This document shows, in pieces, positions 13,754 through 22,622 of a stretch of 32,808 nucleotides of DNA (the first letter of the stretch is position 1; every line of letters begins with the position of its first letter). This DNA is from Prolixibacteraceae bacterium (GTDB taxonomy: Bacteria > Bacteroidota > Bacteroidia > Bacteroidales > Prolixibacteraceae). The position numbers and the translations under genes are program-made. The stretch spans positions 1 to 32,808 of the forward strand of contig JALOCD010000045.1 of assembly GCA_023228025.1 (NCBI GenBank). The letters run 5' to 3'. The notes beneath the pieces were generated by a model that was not told the DNA's origin, did no database searches, and saw only the letters and a list, made by a program, of their open reading frames with translations.

Positions 13754-16496
13754 CCTCAAAATGATAGCTCCCCGATCCGGTACGATACACGTTGAAATCA
13801 CCCTCCTTCCTGAGCAGGGTGATTTCTTTTTTTGATGCGATCGCTTTTCCTGACTCCATAATGGATGATTGATGTTCATTCGGAATCCATACCTCCGATT
13901 CGCAATTGAACGGAATCTCAATATTCAGCTTCAGGGTACTGCCTTCCCTAACCCAGCAGGAAGAAACCCTGCCCCGAACAGTCTCCAAAGAGCAGTCTAC
14001 CCGATTCAACCCTTTCGCAAAATAGGGATGGATGATGGTTTTTTTGTAGGCCGGAAACTCCTCCGACAATTTCACCCCGGCAAGGGTTTCGTAAAACCAA
14101 CTGTCGATGCTGCCCATCAGCACATGGTTGTGCGACTGTTTCAGCGTCCAGAATTCACACATGGTATTGTATTTCTTCATCATCTCCGACCAGCTCGGGT
14201 AACCCGTCTGATTGACCAGCGTCCAGACGATATCCTCCTTTCCGTACCCGGAAAGTACTTTGGGCAGGTATTTGGTGCCAAGAACGCCTGTTGTCAGGTG
14301 GCTACTGTCATTCACAACGATCTGATTCACAAGATTGGATAGGACCGAAACGTTCTTGTTTTCCGGGACCAATCCCAGGTATAGCGGAAAGGCATTGGCC
14401 ATCTGACTGCCATCGTTGTAGCTGTTTTGGTCCGGATGAAAATAGCTGGCATTGTACCCCTCCCTGATTTTCTCAGCCCTCCCTGCATAATAAATTGAGT
14501 CCTTCTTTTTACCCTGGACGCCTGCCATTTTGGATAACAACTTCGCATCGAGGTAATAATAGGCGGTTGGTACTGATTCAGGATCTCCCTCCTTCCAGTT
14601 TTTCGCCCTGCTGCCCCAGTCGCCAATCCATCCTTTGGGAAGAATAACCCCTTTGGCACGACTCTCCAAAAATGCGAAATAACGGGCCATTGCATCATAA
14701 TGATCGCCGATCAGCTGCTTGTCCCCGTAATACCTGTAACAGTCCCAAACCATCGTGAGGTAGGTGCTGCTCCACTCCACACCGTCGTCCCGGATGTAGG
14801 GGCGCGGCGATATAATTGGAATATCTCCTGTTGCGGCATCCTGATTCTCCCTGATTCCGCGAAACCAATTCCGGTAAAAACCGCCCATGTCGAAATTATA
14901 GAGGGCCTCCTCGGCCGTTACCTGGGCGTCCCCCATCCAACCCAACCGCTCGTCCCGCTGCGGACAATCCATCGGATATCCGATCATGTTGCTTTTTTGA
15001 GACCAAAGCGTGGCGTGGTGAATCCGGTTGACCAACGGGTTGTTGCACGAAAAAGTCCCGGCAGGCTTGTTGTCTGAATGAACCACACAGCCTTCAACCT
15101 TTACAATCTCGGGAAGTGTTGTCTCGGAGGTGATCTCCGCATACTGAAATCCGAAAAAGGTAAAGTGCGGCTGGTAAATCTCAATTCCGCCACCTTTCAA
15201 TGTATATTCGGCAGTCGCTTTGGCATATTCATTACAGGTAACATCCAGGTTACCTGCAGCATCCAACTCCTCAGAGTATCTGATTTTTATTTTTGTCCCT
15301 CTTTTGCCCTTCAATGTGACTGAGGTCCAACCGGCAAAATTCTGTCCGAAGTCATAGATTTTTGTTCCTGGCTTTGGCTGCAAAATTCTTTTGGGCTTTA
15401 GTCGATCGACGATTTTGATGGATGGAAAATCGCATGGTGTTAACTTTCCCTGCGGCGTTTCAACCACGTTTGCCGGTTTCCAGGAATGGTCGTCGAAGGT
15501 TGCTTCTGTCCAGCCTGCATATTCCTGGGTTGCATCATAAATTTCACCATCGTAAATACAATTGTAAAGCGAAGGACCGAGGGAGCATTTCCAATTTCCA
15601 TCCGTCACGATTGTCTCTTTGTTACCGTTCAGGTATTCTACTTCAAGTTGAAGCAGGGCCTTTTTCGATCCAAACCACTGCATTCTGTACTCCTGCCACC
15701 ATTTTTTATAGGGATTGTACCAGCCGTTTCCAAGGTGTATACCAATGGCATTCCTCCCTTCAACGAGCAATGATTTCACGTCGAAGCTATCGAACAAAAT
15801 TTGTTTGTGGTAGGGAGTCTTGGCCGGGGAGAGTTGTTGGTCTCCCACCCTTTCCCCGTTGATGAACAACTCATAGAGACCCAATCCTGTGACGAAAACC
15901 CTGGCTGCGCGAATCTTTCCTTTCAGTTGAAAATCGTGCCGCAAAAGCACCGATCGTCCATTATGGGCAACCGAATCCCCCAGTTTCCCCTCCTCTTTGG
16001 CGCCTGAAAAGAACCCTTTCGCAGGCAGTGGATCATGTACTGCATCTGCTCCAATCCACTTGGCTTTCCAGTCGCCACTTTTCATGGACAAACAGCGAAA
16101 CTCCCTGATTGTACTGAGAACCGAATCACCTTCATTATCCCATACCGTAATCCTGCAAAAGAGTGATTGTCCATTTTTAGGCATCTTTCCCTGGTAGGGG
16201 ATATTCATTGTCTGGTCCGAAATAATTTTATCTGAACACCAAAAATCTGCGGTACCTGAACCCACTTTTTTGGCAGTAGAGGCTGCTTCGATGCGGTAGG
16301 CATGCTGTACTGCCCCACGAAAAGCGGAGGTAACGACCCAACTAAACCGGACTGTTCGATCACCGTTTCCCAGGGGTGATTCGGATTGTTCGCACACAAA
16401 TACTCGTATTTGTAATGATTCTAAATTTCTGTTCTTGCAGCTCAAATCGCCGCAAAAAGCGAAGAAAAATGCGAGAACAACGATGCTAATTTTCAT
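13728..16496 (-). CDS. Alpha-L-rhamnosidase, glycoside hydrolase family 78
   Basis: Removes terminal alpha-L-rhamnose from plant or microbial polysaccharides and glycosides by inversion. 922 residues, the normal GH78 length. An N-terminal signal (MKISIVVLAFFFAFCGDLSC) is followed by an Fn3-like domain (about 25-150), a rhamnosidase N-terminal beta domain (RAARVFVTGLGLYELFINGE), a concanavalin-like domain, the (alpha/alpha)6 barrel with the family motif YPMDCPQRDERLGWMGDAQV near residues 505-525 (general acid region), and a C-terminal beta-sandwich. A Cys at residue 20 follows the hydrophobic stretch, but the preceding DLS is not a standard lipobox, so it could be periplasmic or a lipoprotein. 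There is no SusC/SusD pair or sulfatase beside it, so it is not in an obvious polysaccharide utilisation locus within the window. Confidence 0.94.
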   Translation of the reverse strand: MKISIVVLAFFFAFCGDLSCKNRNLESLQIRVFVCEQSESPLGNGDRTVRFSWVVTSAFRGAVQHAYRIEAASTAKKVGSGTADFWCSDKIISDQTMNIPYQGKMPKNGQSLFCRITVWDNEGDSVLSTIREFRCLSMKSGDWKAKWIGADAVHDPLPAKGFFSGAKEEGKLGDSVAHNGRSVLLRHDFQLKGKIRAARVFVTGLGLYELFINGERVGDQQLSPAKTPYHKQILFDSFDVKSLLVEGRNAIGIHLGNGWYNPYKKWWQEYRMQWFGSKKALLQLEVEYLNGNKETIVTDGNWKCSLGPSLYNCIYDGEIYDATQEYAGWTEATFDDHSWKPANVVETPQGKLTPCDFPSIKIVDRLKPKRILQPKPGTKIYDFGQNFAGWTSVTLKGKRGTKIKIRYSEELDAAGNLDVTCNEYAKATAEYTLKGGGIEIYQPHFTFFGFQYAEITSETTLPEIVKVEGCVVHSDNKPAGTFSCNNPLVNRIHHATLWSQKSNMIGYPMDCPQRDERLGWMGDAQVTAEEALYNFDMGGFYRNWFRGIRENQDAATGDIPIISPRPYIRDDGVEWSSTYLTMVWDCYRYYGDKQLIGDHYDAMARYFAFLESRAKGVILPKGWIGDWGSRAKNWKEGDPESVPTAYYYLDAKLLSKMAGVQGKKKDSIYYAGRAEKIREGYNASYFHPDQNSYNDGSQMANAFPLYLGLVPENKNVSVLSNLVNQIVVNDSSHLTTGVLGTKYLPKVLSGYGKEDIVWTLVNQTGYPSWSEMMKKYNTMCEFWTLKQSHNHVLMGSIDSWFYETLAGVKLSEEFPAYKKTIIHPYFAKGLNRVDCSLETVRGRVSSCWVREGSTLKLNIEIPFNCESEVWIPNEHQSSIMESGKAIASKKEITLLRKEGDFNVYRTGSGSYHFEVRLPAGKF

Positions 16497-16591
16497 GTAT
16501 TGTGTTAATTTTCTGTTTTTTAGATATGCTTCGAAACGGGATCACCCTACCCGGGGATAAACCACCCGGCACAAGATTCGAAAAACCAACA

Positions 16592-16625
16592 TTTGTGGCA
16601 AAATTTAAAATTATTGTTAATTTTG
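16592..16625 (+). promoter_or_regulatory. Promoter of the cbb3 oxidase operon
   Basis: TTTG (16592-16595), a 22-bp spacer, TAATTTTG (16618-16625), matching the Bacteroidetes consensus with a spacer slightly longer than usual. The ccoS ATG is 43 nt downstream. No convincing FNR-type palindrome was recognised in the 170-bp gap. Confidence 0.55.
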
Positions 16626-16668
16626 ATGATGTGATTTTACCAACGTTTCAGCGCCAAAATTTCATTCC

Positions 16669-16827
16669 ATGAACATACTTTTTATTTTGATAGGAGTTAG
16701 TCTCTTTGCTGCATTGATTTTCTTGGCCATGTTTATTTGGGCGGTAAAAACAGGTCAGTACGATGACAATTACACACCCTCAGTTCGTATTTTGTTTGAC
16801 GAAGAAGATGTAGAGACAAAAAATTAA
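16669..16827 (+). CDS. ccoS: cbb3-type cytochrome oxidase assembly protein CcoS
   Basis: 52 residues, one N-terminal transmembrane helix (ILFILIGVSLFAALIFLAMF) followed by IWAVKTGQYDDNYTPSVRIL and FDEEDVETKN. The W-A-V-x-x-G-Q-[FY]-D-D motif after the helix is characteristic of CcoS, which is needed to insert cofactors into the cbb3 oxidase in the inner membrane. It directly precedes ccoNO (30 nt) and is the first gene of the operon. Confidence 0.9.
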   Translation: MNILFILIGVSLFAALIFLAMFIWAVKTGQYDDNYTPSVRILFDEEDVETKN

Positions 16828-16857
16828 CTAATCTATAGAACTCATTTTAAATTGCTT

Positions 16858-19014
16858 ATGGAAGTACAAAAATTTAACTACGACAATGCAATTGTAAGAA
16901 ATTTTATTCTTGCGACGCTGGTTTGGGGTGCCGTTGCCCTGTTGGTTGGATTGGTTGTCGCGCTTGAACTGGCCTTTCCTGCCCTCAATCTCGGAATAGA
17001 GTACATCTCCTTTGGAAGGGTACGGCCGGTCCATACGAATGCAGTCATCTTCGCCTTTATCGGGAATGCCATGTTTGCGGGAGTTTATTATTCGCTGCAA
17101 AGGGTGTTGAAAGCACGTCTGTTCAATGACATGCTTGGTAAGGTCCATTTCTGGTTATGGCAATTAATCATCGTATTTGCAGCAGTTACGCTGCTTGCCG
17201 GTTTCACTACCGGGAAAGAGTATGCCGAACTCGAGTGGCCCATTGACCTTTTGATTGCCGTTGCATGGCTCTGTTTCGGGGCAAATATGATCGGGACGGT
17301 CGTCAAACGTCGTGAGAAGCACATCTACACAGCCGTTTGGTGGTATTTGGCCACCTTTATCGGGGTAACCATACTTCATGTTGTCAACTCCATCGAGCTT
17401 CCGGTCTCCTTTCTTAAAAGTTATCCAATTTATGCAGGAGCTCAGGACGCTGTCGTTCAGTGGTGGTACGGACATAATGCCGTGGCCTTCTTCCTGACAA
17501 CGCCCTTTTTGGGCCTGATGTATTATTACCTGCCTAAGGCTTCCGGCAGGCCTATCTATTCCTACCAGCTTTCGATTATCCATTTCTGGTCGCTGATATT
17601 CCTTTACATGTGGGCCGGACCCCACCACCTTTTGTATCAATCACTGCCCGATTGGGTGCAAGCCCTGGGAGTAACATTTTCCATCATGCTGATTGCCCCC
17701 TCGTGGGGTGGTATGATCAACGGTCTGATGACCTTGCGTGGTGCCTGGGATAAGGTCAGGGAAGATCCCGGACTAAAATTCATGGTAATCGCTATCACCG
17801 CTTATGGTATGGCAACTTTCGAAGGGCCCATGATGTCGCTCAAGAGTGTCAATGCCGTCAGCCACTTCACCGACTGGACCATTGCCCATACCCATATTGC
17901 AGGGATGGCATGGAACGGTGGAATGATCTTCGGAATGTTTTACTGGCTGGTGCCAAAGCTTTTCAAAACGCCGCTTCATTCGAAAAAACTAGCCAATACG
18001 CACTTCTGGATTGCTACGCTAGGAATCCTGCTTTTCGCGATTCCGTTGTACTGGGCGGCTATTACTCAATGGTTGATGCTTAGGGAATATACACCGGACG
18101 GTTTGCTCGCCTATCCGATATTTATGGAAACCACCATCCGGATCCTCCCGATGTACCACATCAGGATACTTGGGGGCGCTCTCTACTTTACCGGTTTTAT
18201 CATCTTCCTGGTCAACATGCTAAAAACAATCTCTGCAGGTAGCCTTGTGGCCAATGAGCCAGCCGAAGCCCCTGCCATGGTCAAATTGGGAACCAGGGAA
18301 GAATCGGGAGAATCGCCTCACCGTTGGTTGGAAAGGAAAGGGGTTCGTTTCGCGATTCTGGTATTTATCGCCCTTTCGATCGGTGGAATCGTGGAGATCA
18401 TCCCCATGATGAAGGTTCAGTCCAATATACCGACCATCTCCACCGTTACACCTTATACCCCACTTGAACTGACAGGAAGGGATATCTATATCTCCAATGG
18501 ATGTTACAATTGTCACTCACAACAGGTTCGTCCGTTGCGTTTCGAGACTGATCGCTATGGTGAATATTCCAAGATAGGTGAATTTGTTTACGATCATCCG
18601 TTCCAGTGGGGCTCCCGTCGTACCGGGCCCGACTTGGCCAGGGCAGGATACCTGGGTAGTTCGACCTACAAAACATCTATTTGGCATTTCAACCATTTCA
18701 TGAAGCCCAACTCAGTCGTTCCAAGATCGATCATGCCGGCCTATCCTTTCCTCGTGGTAAACGAAGCGGATATAAACGCAGTCCCGGCCAAGATCAGGGG
18801 TATGCGCATGCTGGGGGTACCTTACCAGGAAGGTTTTGACAAACAAGCTATTGCCTCTTACATGGCGGATGCCCAGAAAATAGCCGATGAATTAAAATTG
18901 GCTGGCGTCGACATCAAACCAACCAAAGAGGTGATTGCGGTAATTGCCTATCTCCACAAACTGGGAAGGGATATTTCACCGGCAGGGTCACCCGCCTCAA
19001 ACGCAAAACAATAG
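16858..19014 (+). CDS. ccoNO: cbb3-type cytochrome c oxidase, fused subunits I and II (CcoNO)
   Basis: Catalytic core of the high-affinity cbb3 oxidase: oxygen reduction coupled to proton pumping in the inner membrane. 718 residues from the ATG at 16858 (an in-frame TTG at 16852 is ignored). The CcoN part (about 1-490) has many transmembrane helices with His ligands in RPVHTNAVIFAF, WYGHNAVAFF, AGPHHLLYQ and AHTHIAGMAWNG for the two hemes and CuB. The C-terminal CcoO part has one anchor helix and a mono-heme c motif C549-Y-N-C-H553 followed by SQQVRPLRFETDRYGEYSKI. N and O are separate genes in Proteobacteria; the fusion is typical of Bacteroidetes. ccoQ follows after 6 nt. Confidence 0.96.
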   Translation: MEVQKFNYDNAIVRNFILATLVWGAVALLVGLVVALELAFPALNLGIEYISFGRVRPVHTNAVIFAFIGNAMFAGVYYSLQRVLKARLFNDMLGKVHFWLWQLIIVFAAVTLLAGFTTGKEYAELEWPIDLLIAVAWLCFGANMIGTVVKRREKHIYTAVWWYLATFIGVTILHVVNSIELPVSFLKSYPIYAGAQDAVVQWWYGHNAVAFFLTTPFLGLMYYYLPKASGRPIYSYQLSIIHFWSLIFLYMWAGPHHLLYQSLPDWVQALGVTFSIMLIAPSWGGMINGLMTLRGAWDKVREDPGLKFMVIAITAYGMATFEGPMMSLKSVNAVSHFTDWTIAHTHIAGMAWNGGMIFGMFYWLVPKLFKTPLHSKKLANTHFWIATLGILLFAIPLYWAAITQWLMLREYTPDGLLAYPIFMETTIRILPMYHIRILGGALYFTGFIIFLVNMLKTISAGSLVANEPAEAPAMVKLGTREESGESPHRWLERKGVRFAILVFIALSIGGIVEIIPMMKVQSNIPTISTVTPYTPLELTGRDIYISNGCYNCHSQQVRPLRFETDRYGEYSKIGEFVYDHPFQWGSRRTGPDLARAGYLGSSTYKTSIWHFNHFMKPNSVVPRSIMPAYPFLVVNEADINAVPAKIRGMRMLGVPYQEGFDKQAIASYMADAQKIADELKLAGVDIKPTKEVIAVIAYLHKLGRDISPAGSPASNAKQ

Positions 19015-19020
19015 ATCACT

Positions 19021-19203
19021 ATGGGATTCGTAAACGATACCTTGTCAAAAATTGACGGAATTGAGTGGTACTACATTGTTGGAATCATCATTTTTGTCGG
19101 ACTTTTTATCGGAGTGGTGATCCATACCTACACCATTCCAAAAAAAGATCTGATCAGGTTCAAATCCTTAATATTCGAGCAAGAGGAGGGTGAGAAACAA
19201 TGA
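19021..19203 (+). CDS. ccoQ: cbb3 oxidase small subunit CcoQ
   Basis: 60 residues with one transmembrane helix (YYIVGIIIFVGLFIGVVIHT) and a basic then acidic tail (YTIPKKDLIRFKSLIFEQEE). CcoQ/FixQ stabilises the oxidase complex. The position 6 nt after ccoNO and before ccoP supports the call, since the sequence itself is too short to be decisive. Its TGA stop is immediately followed by a purine-rich minisatellite. Confidence 0.8.
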   Translation: MGFVNDTLSKIDGIEWYYIVGIIIFVGLFIGVVIHTYTIPKKDLIRFKSLIFEQEEGEKQ

Positions 19204-19296
19204 AACGGGGAAACGGGGAAGTGGAAAGTGGAAAGTGGAAAGTTGAGAGTAGAAAGTGGAAAGTTGAGAGTGGAAAGTTGAAAGTGGAGAGTTGAG
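19204..19296 (+). repeat. GTGGAAAGT purine-rich minisatellite between ccoQ and ccoP
   Basis: Degenerate tandem units of 7-10 nt (GTGGAAA, AGTTGAGAGT, AGTGGAAAGT, AGTTGAAAGT) start right after the ccoQ stop codon, almost all purine on the coding strand. It separates ccoQ from ccoP by 127 nt within an otherwise tight operon. Confidence 0.88.
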
Positions 19297-19330
19297 TTAG
19301 AATTCTAAGAAATACCTTAAAATATTAGTT

Positions 19331-19918
19331 ATGACAGATAAGAGTATGCAAACTAAGGGCGATGGTCATAAACAAGAAAAATATTTTTCAGACCACGATT
19401 ACGATGGGATCAAAGAGTTAAATAATCCTTCACCTTATTGGGTATTATTGCTTTTTCTTGGAACCATTGGTTTTTCGCTCTTCTATGCCGTGCACTATTT
19501 TGGCTATCCCGACAATGGACGGGACCAGTATAGCGAGTACAACAAGCAGATGGCCATGGCCGGAAAAAAGTCGGACCAGAATCCTGCAACACAAGCCGGG
19601 GCTTTCGTGATGGACCAAGCGCAGATGGATGCCGGCGCTAAACTATTCACGGAGAAGGGGTGTATTGCCTGCCATGGCGCTAAGGGCGAAGGGAATGCAA
19701 TTGGTCCCAACATGACCGATAAATTTTGGATCAATGGCTGCAAACCCGTTGATTTAATAAAAGTTGTGACGGAAGGCGTTCCAGCCAAAGGGATGACACC
19801 ATTCAAAAGCATGATGACTGAAGCCCAGATTAAGAGTGTTGTTGCCTATATTTTAGGTGCCTTAGTGGGATCCAACCCCCCAAATGCAAAAGCGCAGCAA
19901 GGAGTTGAGTGTAAATAA
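19331..19918 (+). CDS. ccoP: cbb3 oxidase subunit III (CcoP), single heme c
   Basis: 195 residues: a cytosolic N-terminus ending in ELNNPSPYWVLLLFLGTIGF, one transmembrane helix, then a periplasmic cytochrome c domain with C111-I-A-C-H115 and a distal methionine region (VPAKGMTPFKSMMTEAQIKS). The motif D-x-x-D-G-I-x-E-x-x-N-x-x-P-x-x-W before the helix is typical of CcoP. Proteobacterial CcoP usually has two hemes; this one has one, as is common in Bacteroidetes. It passes electrons from soluble or membrane donors to CcoO. ccoG starts 5 nt after its stop. Confidence 0.93.
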   Translation: MTDKSMQTKGDGHKQEKYFSDHDYDGIKELNNPSPYWVLLLFLGTIGFSLFYAVHYFGYPDNGRDQYSEYNKQMAMAGKKSDQNPATQAGAFVMDQAQMDAGAKLFTEKGCIACHGAKGEGNAIGPNMTDKFWINGCKPVDLIKVVTEGVPAKGMTPFKSMMTEAQIKSVVAYILGALVGSNPPNAKAQQGVECK

Positions 19919-19923
19919 ACTTC

Positions 19924-21294
19924 ATGGACAAAATAAGCGATCAGGATTTTCGGGACCGGCCAAACAACATTGATGCTACGGGGCAGCGAAAGTGGATCAA
20001 TGTTAAACAACCCCAGGGCAAATGGTACCTGCGAAGAAACATCGTCGGGTACATTCTTCTCATTTTTTTGGTCATGGCTCCCTTCCTCAAAGTGAACGGC
20101 CACCCTTTTATGTTGCTCGACATTCTGAATCGGAAATTTTTCATTTTCGGCATGATAGTTTTTGCCGAGGATACCTATATTCTCGCCATGGTGATGGCTG
20201 TCGCGGTTGTATCCATCGTGCTCTTCACTGTAGTTTTCGGAAGGGTATGGTGTGGATGGGCTTGTCCGCAAACACTCTTTCTGGAACTTGTATACCGCAA
20301 AATCGAATTTCTTTTTGATGGAAACGGAAGAAAAGGCAAGAGAAGAAGAGTCCCTTCCGACACATCCAAAATTCGGACACTGGTTAAACACACAATCTTT
20401 ATCCTTATATCCATCTTTTTTACCAATGTGTTTCTGATGTGGTTCATCGGGCCCCAACTGTTGCTAAAAATCGTAACAGAACCAGTTGGGATACATCTTG
20501 CGGGATTTTTTCTTATGCTTGCACTCTCCGGCTTCTACTATTGGATCTATACCTACTTCAGGGAACAGGTTTGTACGCTGTTTTGTCCTTACGGAAGGAT
20601 GCAAGGGGTCTTACTCGACAACAACTCCATATCCGTGATTTATGATTACAAACGCGGAGAACCGAGAAACCCCAAAATAACGGAAGGTGGCGATTGTATC
20701 AACTGCAGGCAATGTGTCTCAGTCTGCCCTACCGGGATAGATATCCGGAATGGCTCTCAGCTCGAATGCATCCACTGCGCTGCCTGCATTGATGAATGCA
20801 ATCTTGTGATGAAAAAGATCAATAAACCCTATAACCTGATTCGTTATGATTCAGTTCAGGGTATTGAAAATGGCAAAAGAAACCTTTTAAATACCCGATC
20901 TGTGGCCTATACGGCAGTGCTGGTGGTATTGATGGTGATCCTGGCCTTCACTGTAGGGAAGAGAACAACCATCGACGTGACCTTATGGCGGGCACAGGGA
21001 ACACTCTATCAGCAGCTTGACAGTGAAACTTATTCCAATATTTATCAGGTCATGTTTCTGAACAAAGGAAATGAACCGCTCGAATTGACGCTTCGCTTAC
21101 TCAATCTTCCAAACGGGGAAGTATCAATTGCCGAAGGAAAGATCTTGTTGCCACCGAACGGGAAGGCCAAGGAGGCGTTAATCATTAAATTGAACAGAAG
21201 CATGTTAACCGGGAAAGAGACCGAATGTAAAATTGGGCTGTTCAGCGGTGATGAGCTCAAAGAGACGGTAATCACCAATTTCCTGGGACCATGA
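19924..21294 (+). CDS. ccoG: cbb3 oxidase accessory protein CcoG (RdxA/FixG family)
   Basis: 456 residues, membrane-bound polyferredoxin. An N-terminal KQPQGKWYLRRNIVGYILL precedes about five transmembrane helices. WCGWACPQTLFLELVYRKIE and REQVCTLFCPYGRMQGVLLD contain conserved cysteines, and two 4Fe-4S type cysteine sets follow (CINCRQCVSVCP, then CIHCAACIDEC). The C-terminal periplasmic part is Ig-like. CcoG is thought to reduce Cu(II) for delivery to CuB. It lies between ccoP and ccoH as expected. Confidence 0.94.
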   Translation: MDKISDQDFRDRPNNIDATGQRKWINVKQPQGKWYLRRNIVGYILLIFLVMAPFLKVNGHPFMLLDILNRKFFIFGMIVFAEDTYILAMVMAVAVVSIVLFTVVFGRVWCGWACPQTLFLELVYRKIEFLFDGNGRKGKRRRVPSDTSKIRTLVKHTIFILISIFFTNVFLMWFIGPQLLLKIVTEPVGIHLAGFFLMLALSGFYYWIYTYFREQVCTLFCPYGRMQGVLLDNNSISVIYDYKRGEPRNPKITEGGDCINCRQCVSVCPTGIDIRNGSQLECIHCAACIDECNLVMKKINKPYNLIRYDSVQGIENGKRNLLNTRSVAYTAVLVVLMVILAFTVGKRTTIDVTLWRAQGTLYQQLDSETYSNIYQVMFLNKGNEPLELTLRLLNLPNGEVSIAEGKILLPPNGKAKEALIIKLNRSMLTGKETECKIGLFSGDELKETVITNFLGP

Positions 21295-21322
21295 AAAAAG
21301 AATTAAAAATTACAAATTACAG

Positions 21323-21769
21323 ATGAAGGTGAAGCTAAACTGGGGAACCGGTCTCATTATATTTTTCCTGATTTTTTTTATCTGGGTATTTAGTTTTGTC
21401 TTTTTCGCGATGAGGCAAAACAACGACCTTGTATCGGATGATTATTACCAGAAAGGCGCTACCTATTCCGCTCAGATCCTCATCAACCAGAGGTCGCTTG
21501 CTTACCTAGATAGCATCAGGATCAGCATAATGGGCCATCAGGTGCAGATTGAGTTGTCAAAAGGATTGGTGAAATCTGCCGATTCGTTACAGCTCTATTT
21601 CTTCCGGTCGTCCGATAAAACGAAGGATCTTAGGTTGGGTTTCAAAGCTGCCGAATCGCCTTTTCTGATTGACAAAACGAAACTCTTGCATGGTAGGTAT
21701 CAGGTGTTCCTATCGTGGAGTTTGAAGAATGAAAAATTCAGTGTGGTGAAAGTTTTGGATGTAGACTGA
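21323..21769 (+). CDS. ccoH: FixH family protein (CcoH)
   Basis: 148 residues: one N-terminal transmembrane helix (LIIFFLIFFIWVFSFVFFAM) after MKVKLNWGTG, then NNDLVSDDYYQKGATYSAQI, the typical FixH/CcoH signature, and a small periplasmic beta domain. CcoH is needed for stable cbb3 assembly. It starts 28 nt after ccoG. Confidence 0.88.
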   Translation: MKVKLNWGTGLIIFFLIFFIWVFSFVFFAMRQNNDLVSDDYYQKGATYSAQILINQRSLAYLDSIRISIMGHQVQIELSKGLVKSADSLQLYFFRSSDKTKDLRLGFKAAESPFLIDKTKLLHGRYQVFLSWSLKNEKFSVVKVLDVD

Positions 21770-21785
21770 ATAACACTTCGAATTT

Positions 21786-21800
21786 AATCCTTTCAGGATT
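21786..21800. terminator. Weak hairpin between ccoH and the SafE gene
   Basis: AATCCT, loop TTC, AGGATT: only a 6-bp stem, followed by an AT-rich stretch. It may attenuate rather than end transcription. Confidence 0.3.
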
Positions 21801-21834
21801 TATTAGAACAAATAGATTAATATAAAACGCTAAT

Positions 21835-22614
21835 ATGACCATTTTGATAACCGCCTTCCTCCTGGGCCTGATGGGCAGCCTTCACTGCGTTGGCATGTGT
21901 GGCCCAATAGCCTTGAGTTTGCCGTTGCGGGGCCATACAATCCCTCAGAAAATCTGGGGCAGCACACTCTGGAGCCTGGGTAGAATTGTAACCTACAGTC
22001 TTATGGGTGGGCTCTTCGGATTGATCGGCGCCGGATTTAAAATCTTGGGATATCAGCAAGTTATTTCCATTGTAATCGGTGTTGGGATGATTCTATCCGT
22101 CATCCTGCCTTCGCTTTTTAAGAAAATTAAATTTGGTGCTAAACTTTCCATCTTCGACCCCATCCGAAAAGGGATGCAGCGGTTGTTTCGCGAAAAAAAC
22201 AACCGGGCGCTTTTTCTGATTGGAATATTCAACGGACTATTGCCCTGCGGGTTGGTCTATTTTGCCATTGCAGGGGCCATTGCGAGCGCAGATCTCCTTT
22301 TGTCCATAGGGTATATGGCCCTTTTCGGACTTGGCACATTGCCCATGCTATTATTGATCTCCTTGTTGGGGAACGTCATTAGTCAGAGCCTCCGTAACCA
22401 GATCAACAAAATCATACCCGTTGTCGTTGTATTGATCGGAATGATATTTATCCTCAGAGGATTGAGTTTGGGAATACCCTACCTAAGTCCTCCAAAAGAG
22501 AAACTCACCCCAACGGCACAAATGAATATGGGCAAACCCGGTGACACGAAAGAAATCCAACATTCTTGCTGTCAGAAGGATACAATAAAGTCAAATGCTC
22601 CAGCTGAAAAATAG
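21835..22614 (+). CDS. SafE/UreH-family membrane protein of the cbb3 locus
   Basis: 259 residues with six predicted transmembrane helices, starting MTILITAFLLGLMGSLHCVG then MCGPIALSL. The GSLHCVGMCGP motif and the matching second-half motif GLLPCGLVYFAIAGAI mark the DsbD-like/SafE transporter family (UreH_2). In cbb3 loci these proteins are implicated in copper handling for the oxidase. The C-terminus has a metal-binding looking HSCCQKD. It sits between ccoH and ccoI and overlaps neither (8 nt to ccoI). Confidence 0.85.
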   Translation: MTILITAFLLGLMGSLHCVGMCGPIALSLPLRGHTIPQKIWGSTLWSLGRIVTYSLMGGLFGLIGAGFKILGYQQVISIVIGVGMILSVILPSLFKKIKFGAKLSIFDPIRKGMQRLFREKNNRALFLIGIFNGLLPCGLVYFAIAGAIASADLLLSIGYMALFGLGTLPMLLLISLLGNVISQSLRNQINKIIPVVVVLIGMIFILRGLSLGIPYLSPPKEKLTPTAQMNMGKPGDTKEIQHSCCQKDTIKSNAPAEK

Positions 22615-22622
22615 CTCCTTCA

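Noticed and set aside
13728..16496. Polysaccharide utilisation locus around the rhamnosidase
   Set aside because: No SusC/SusD pair, other glycoside hydrolase or hybrid sensor lies beside it in this window.
19204..19296. CRISPR array
   Set aside because: The units are 7-10 nt, degenerate and without spacers; no other array-like pattern or cas gene is in the window.
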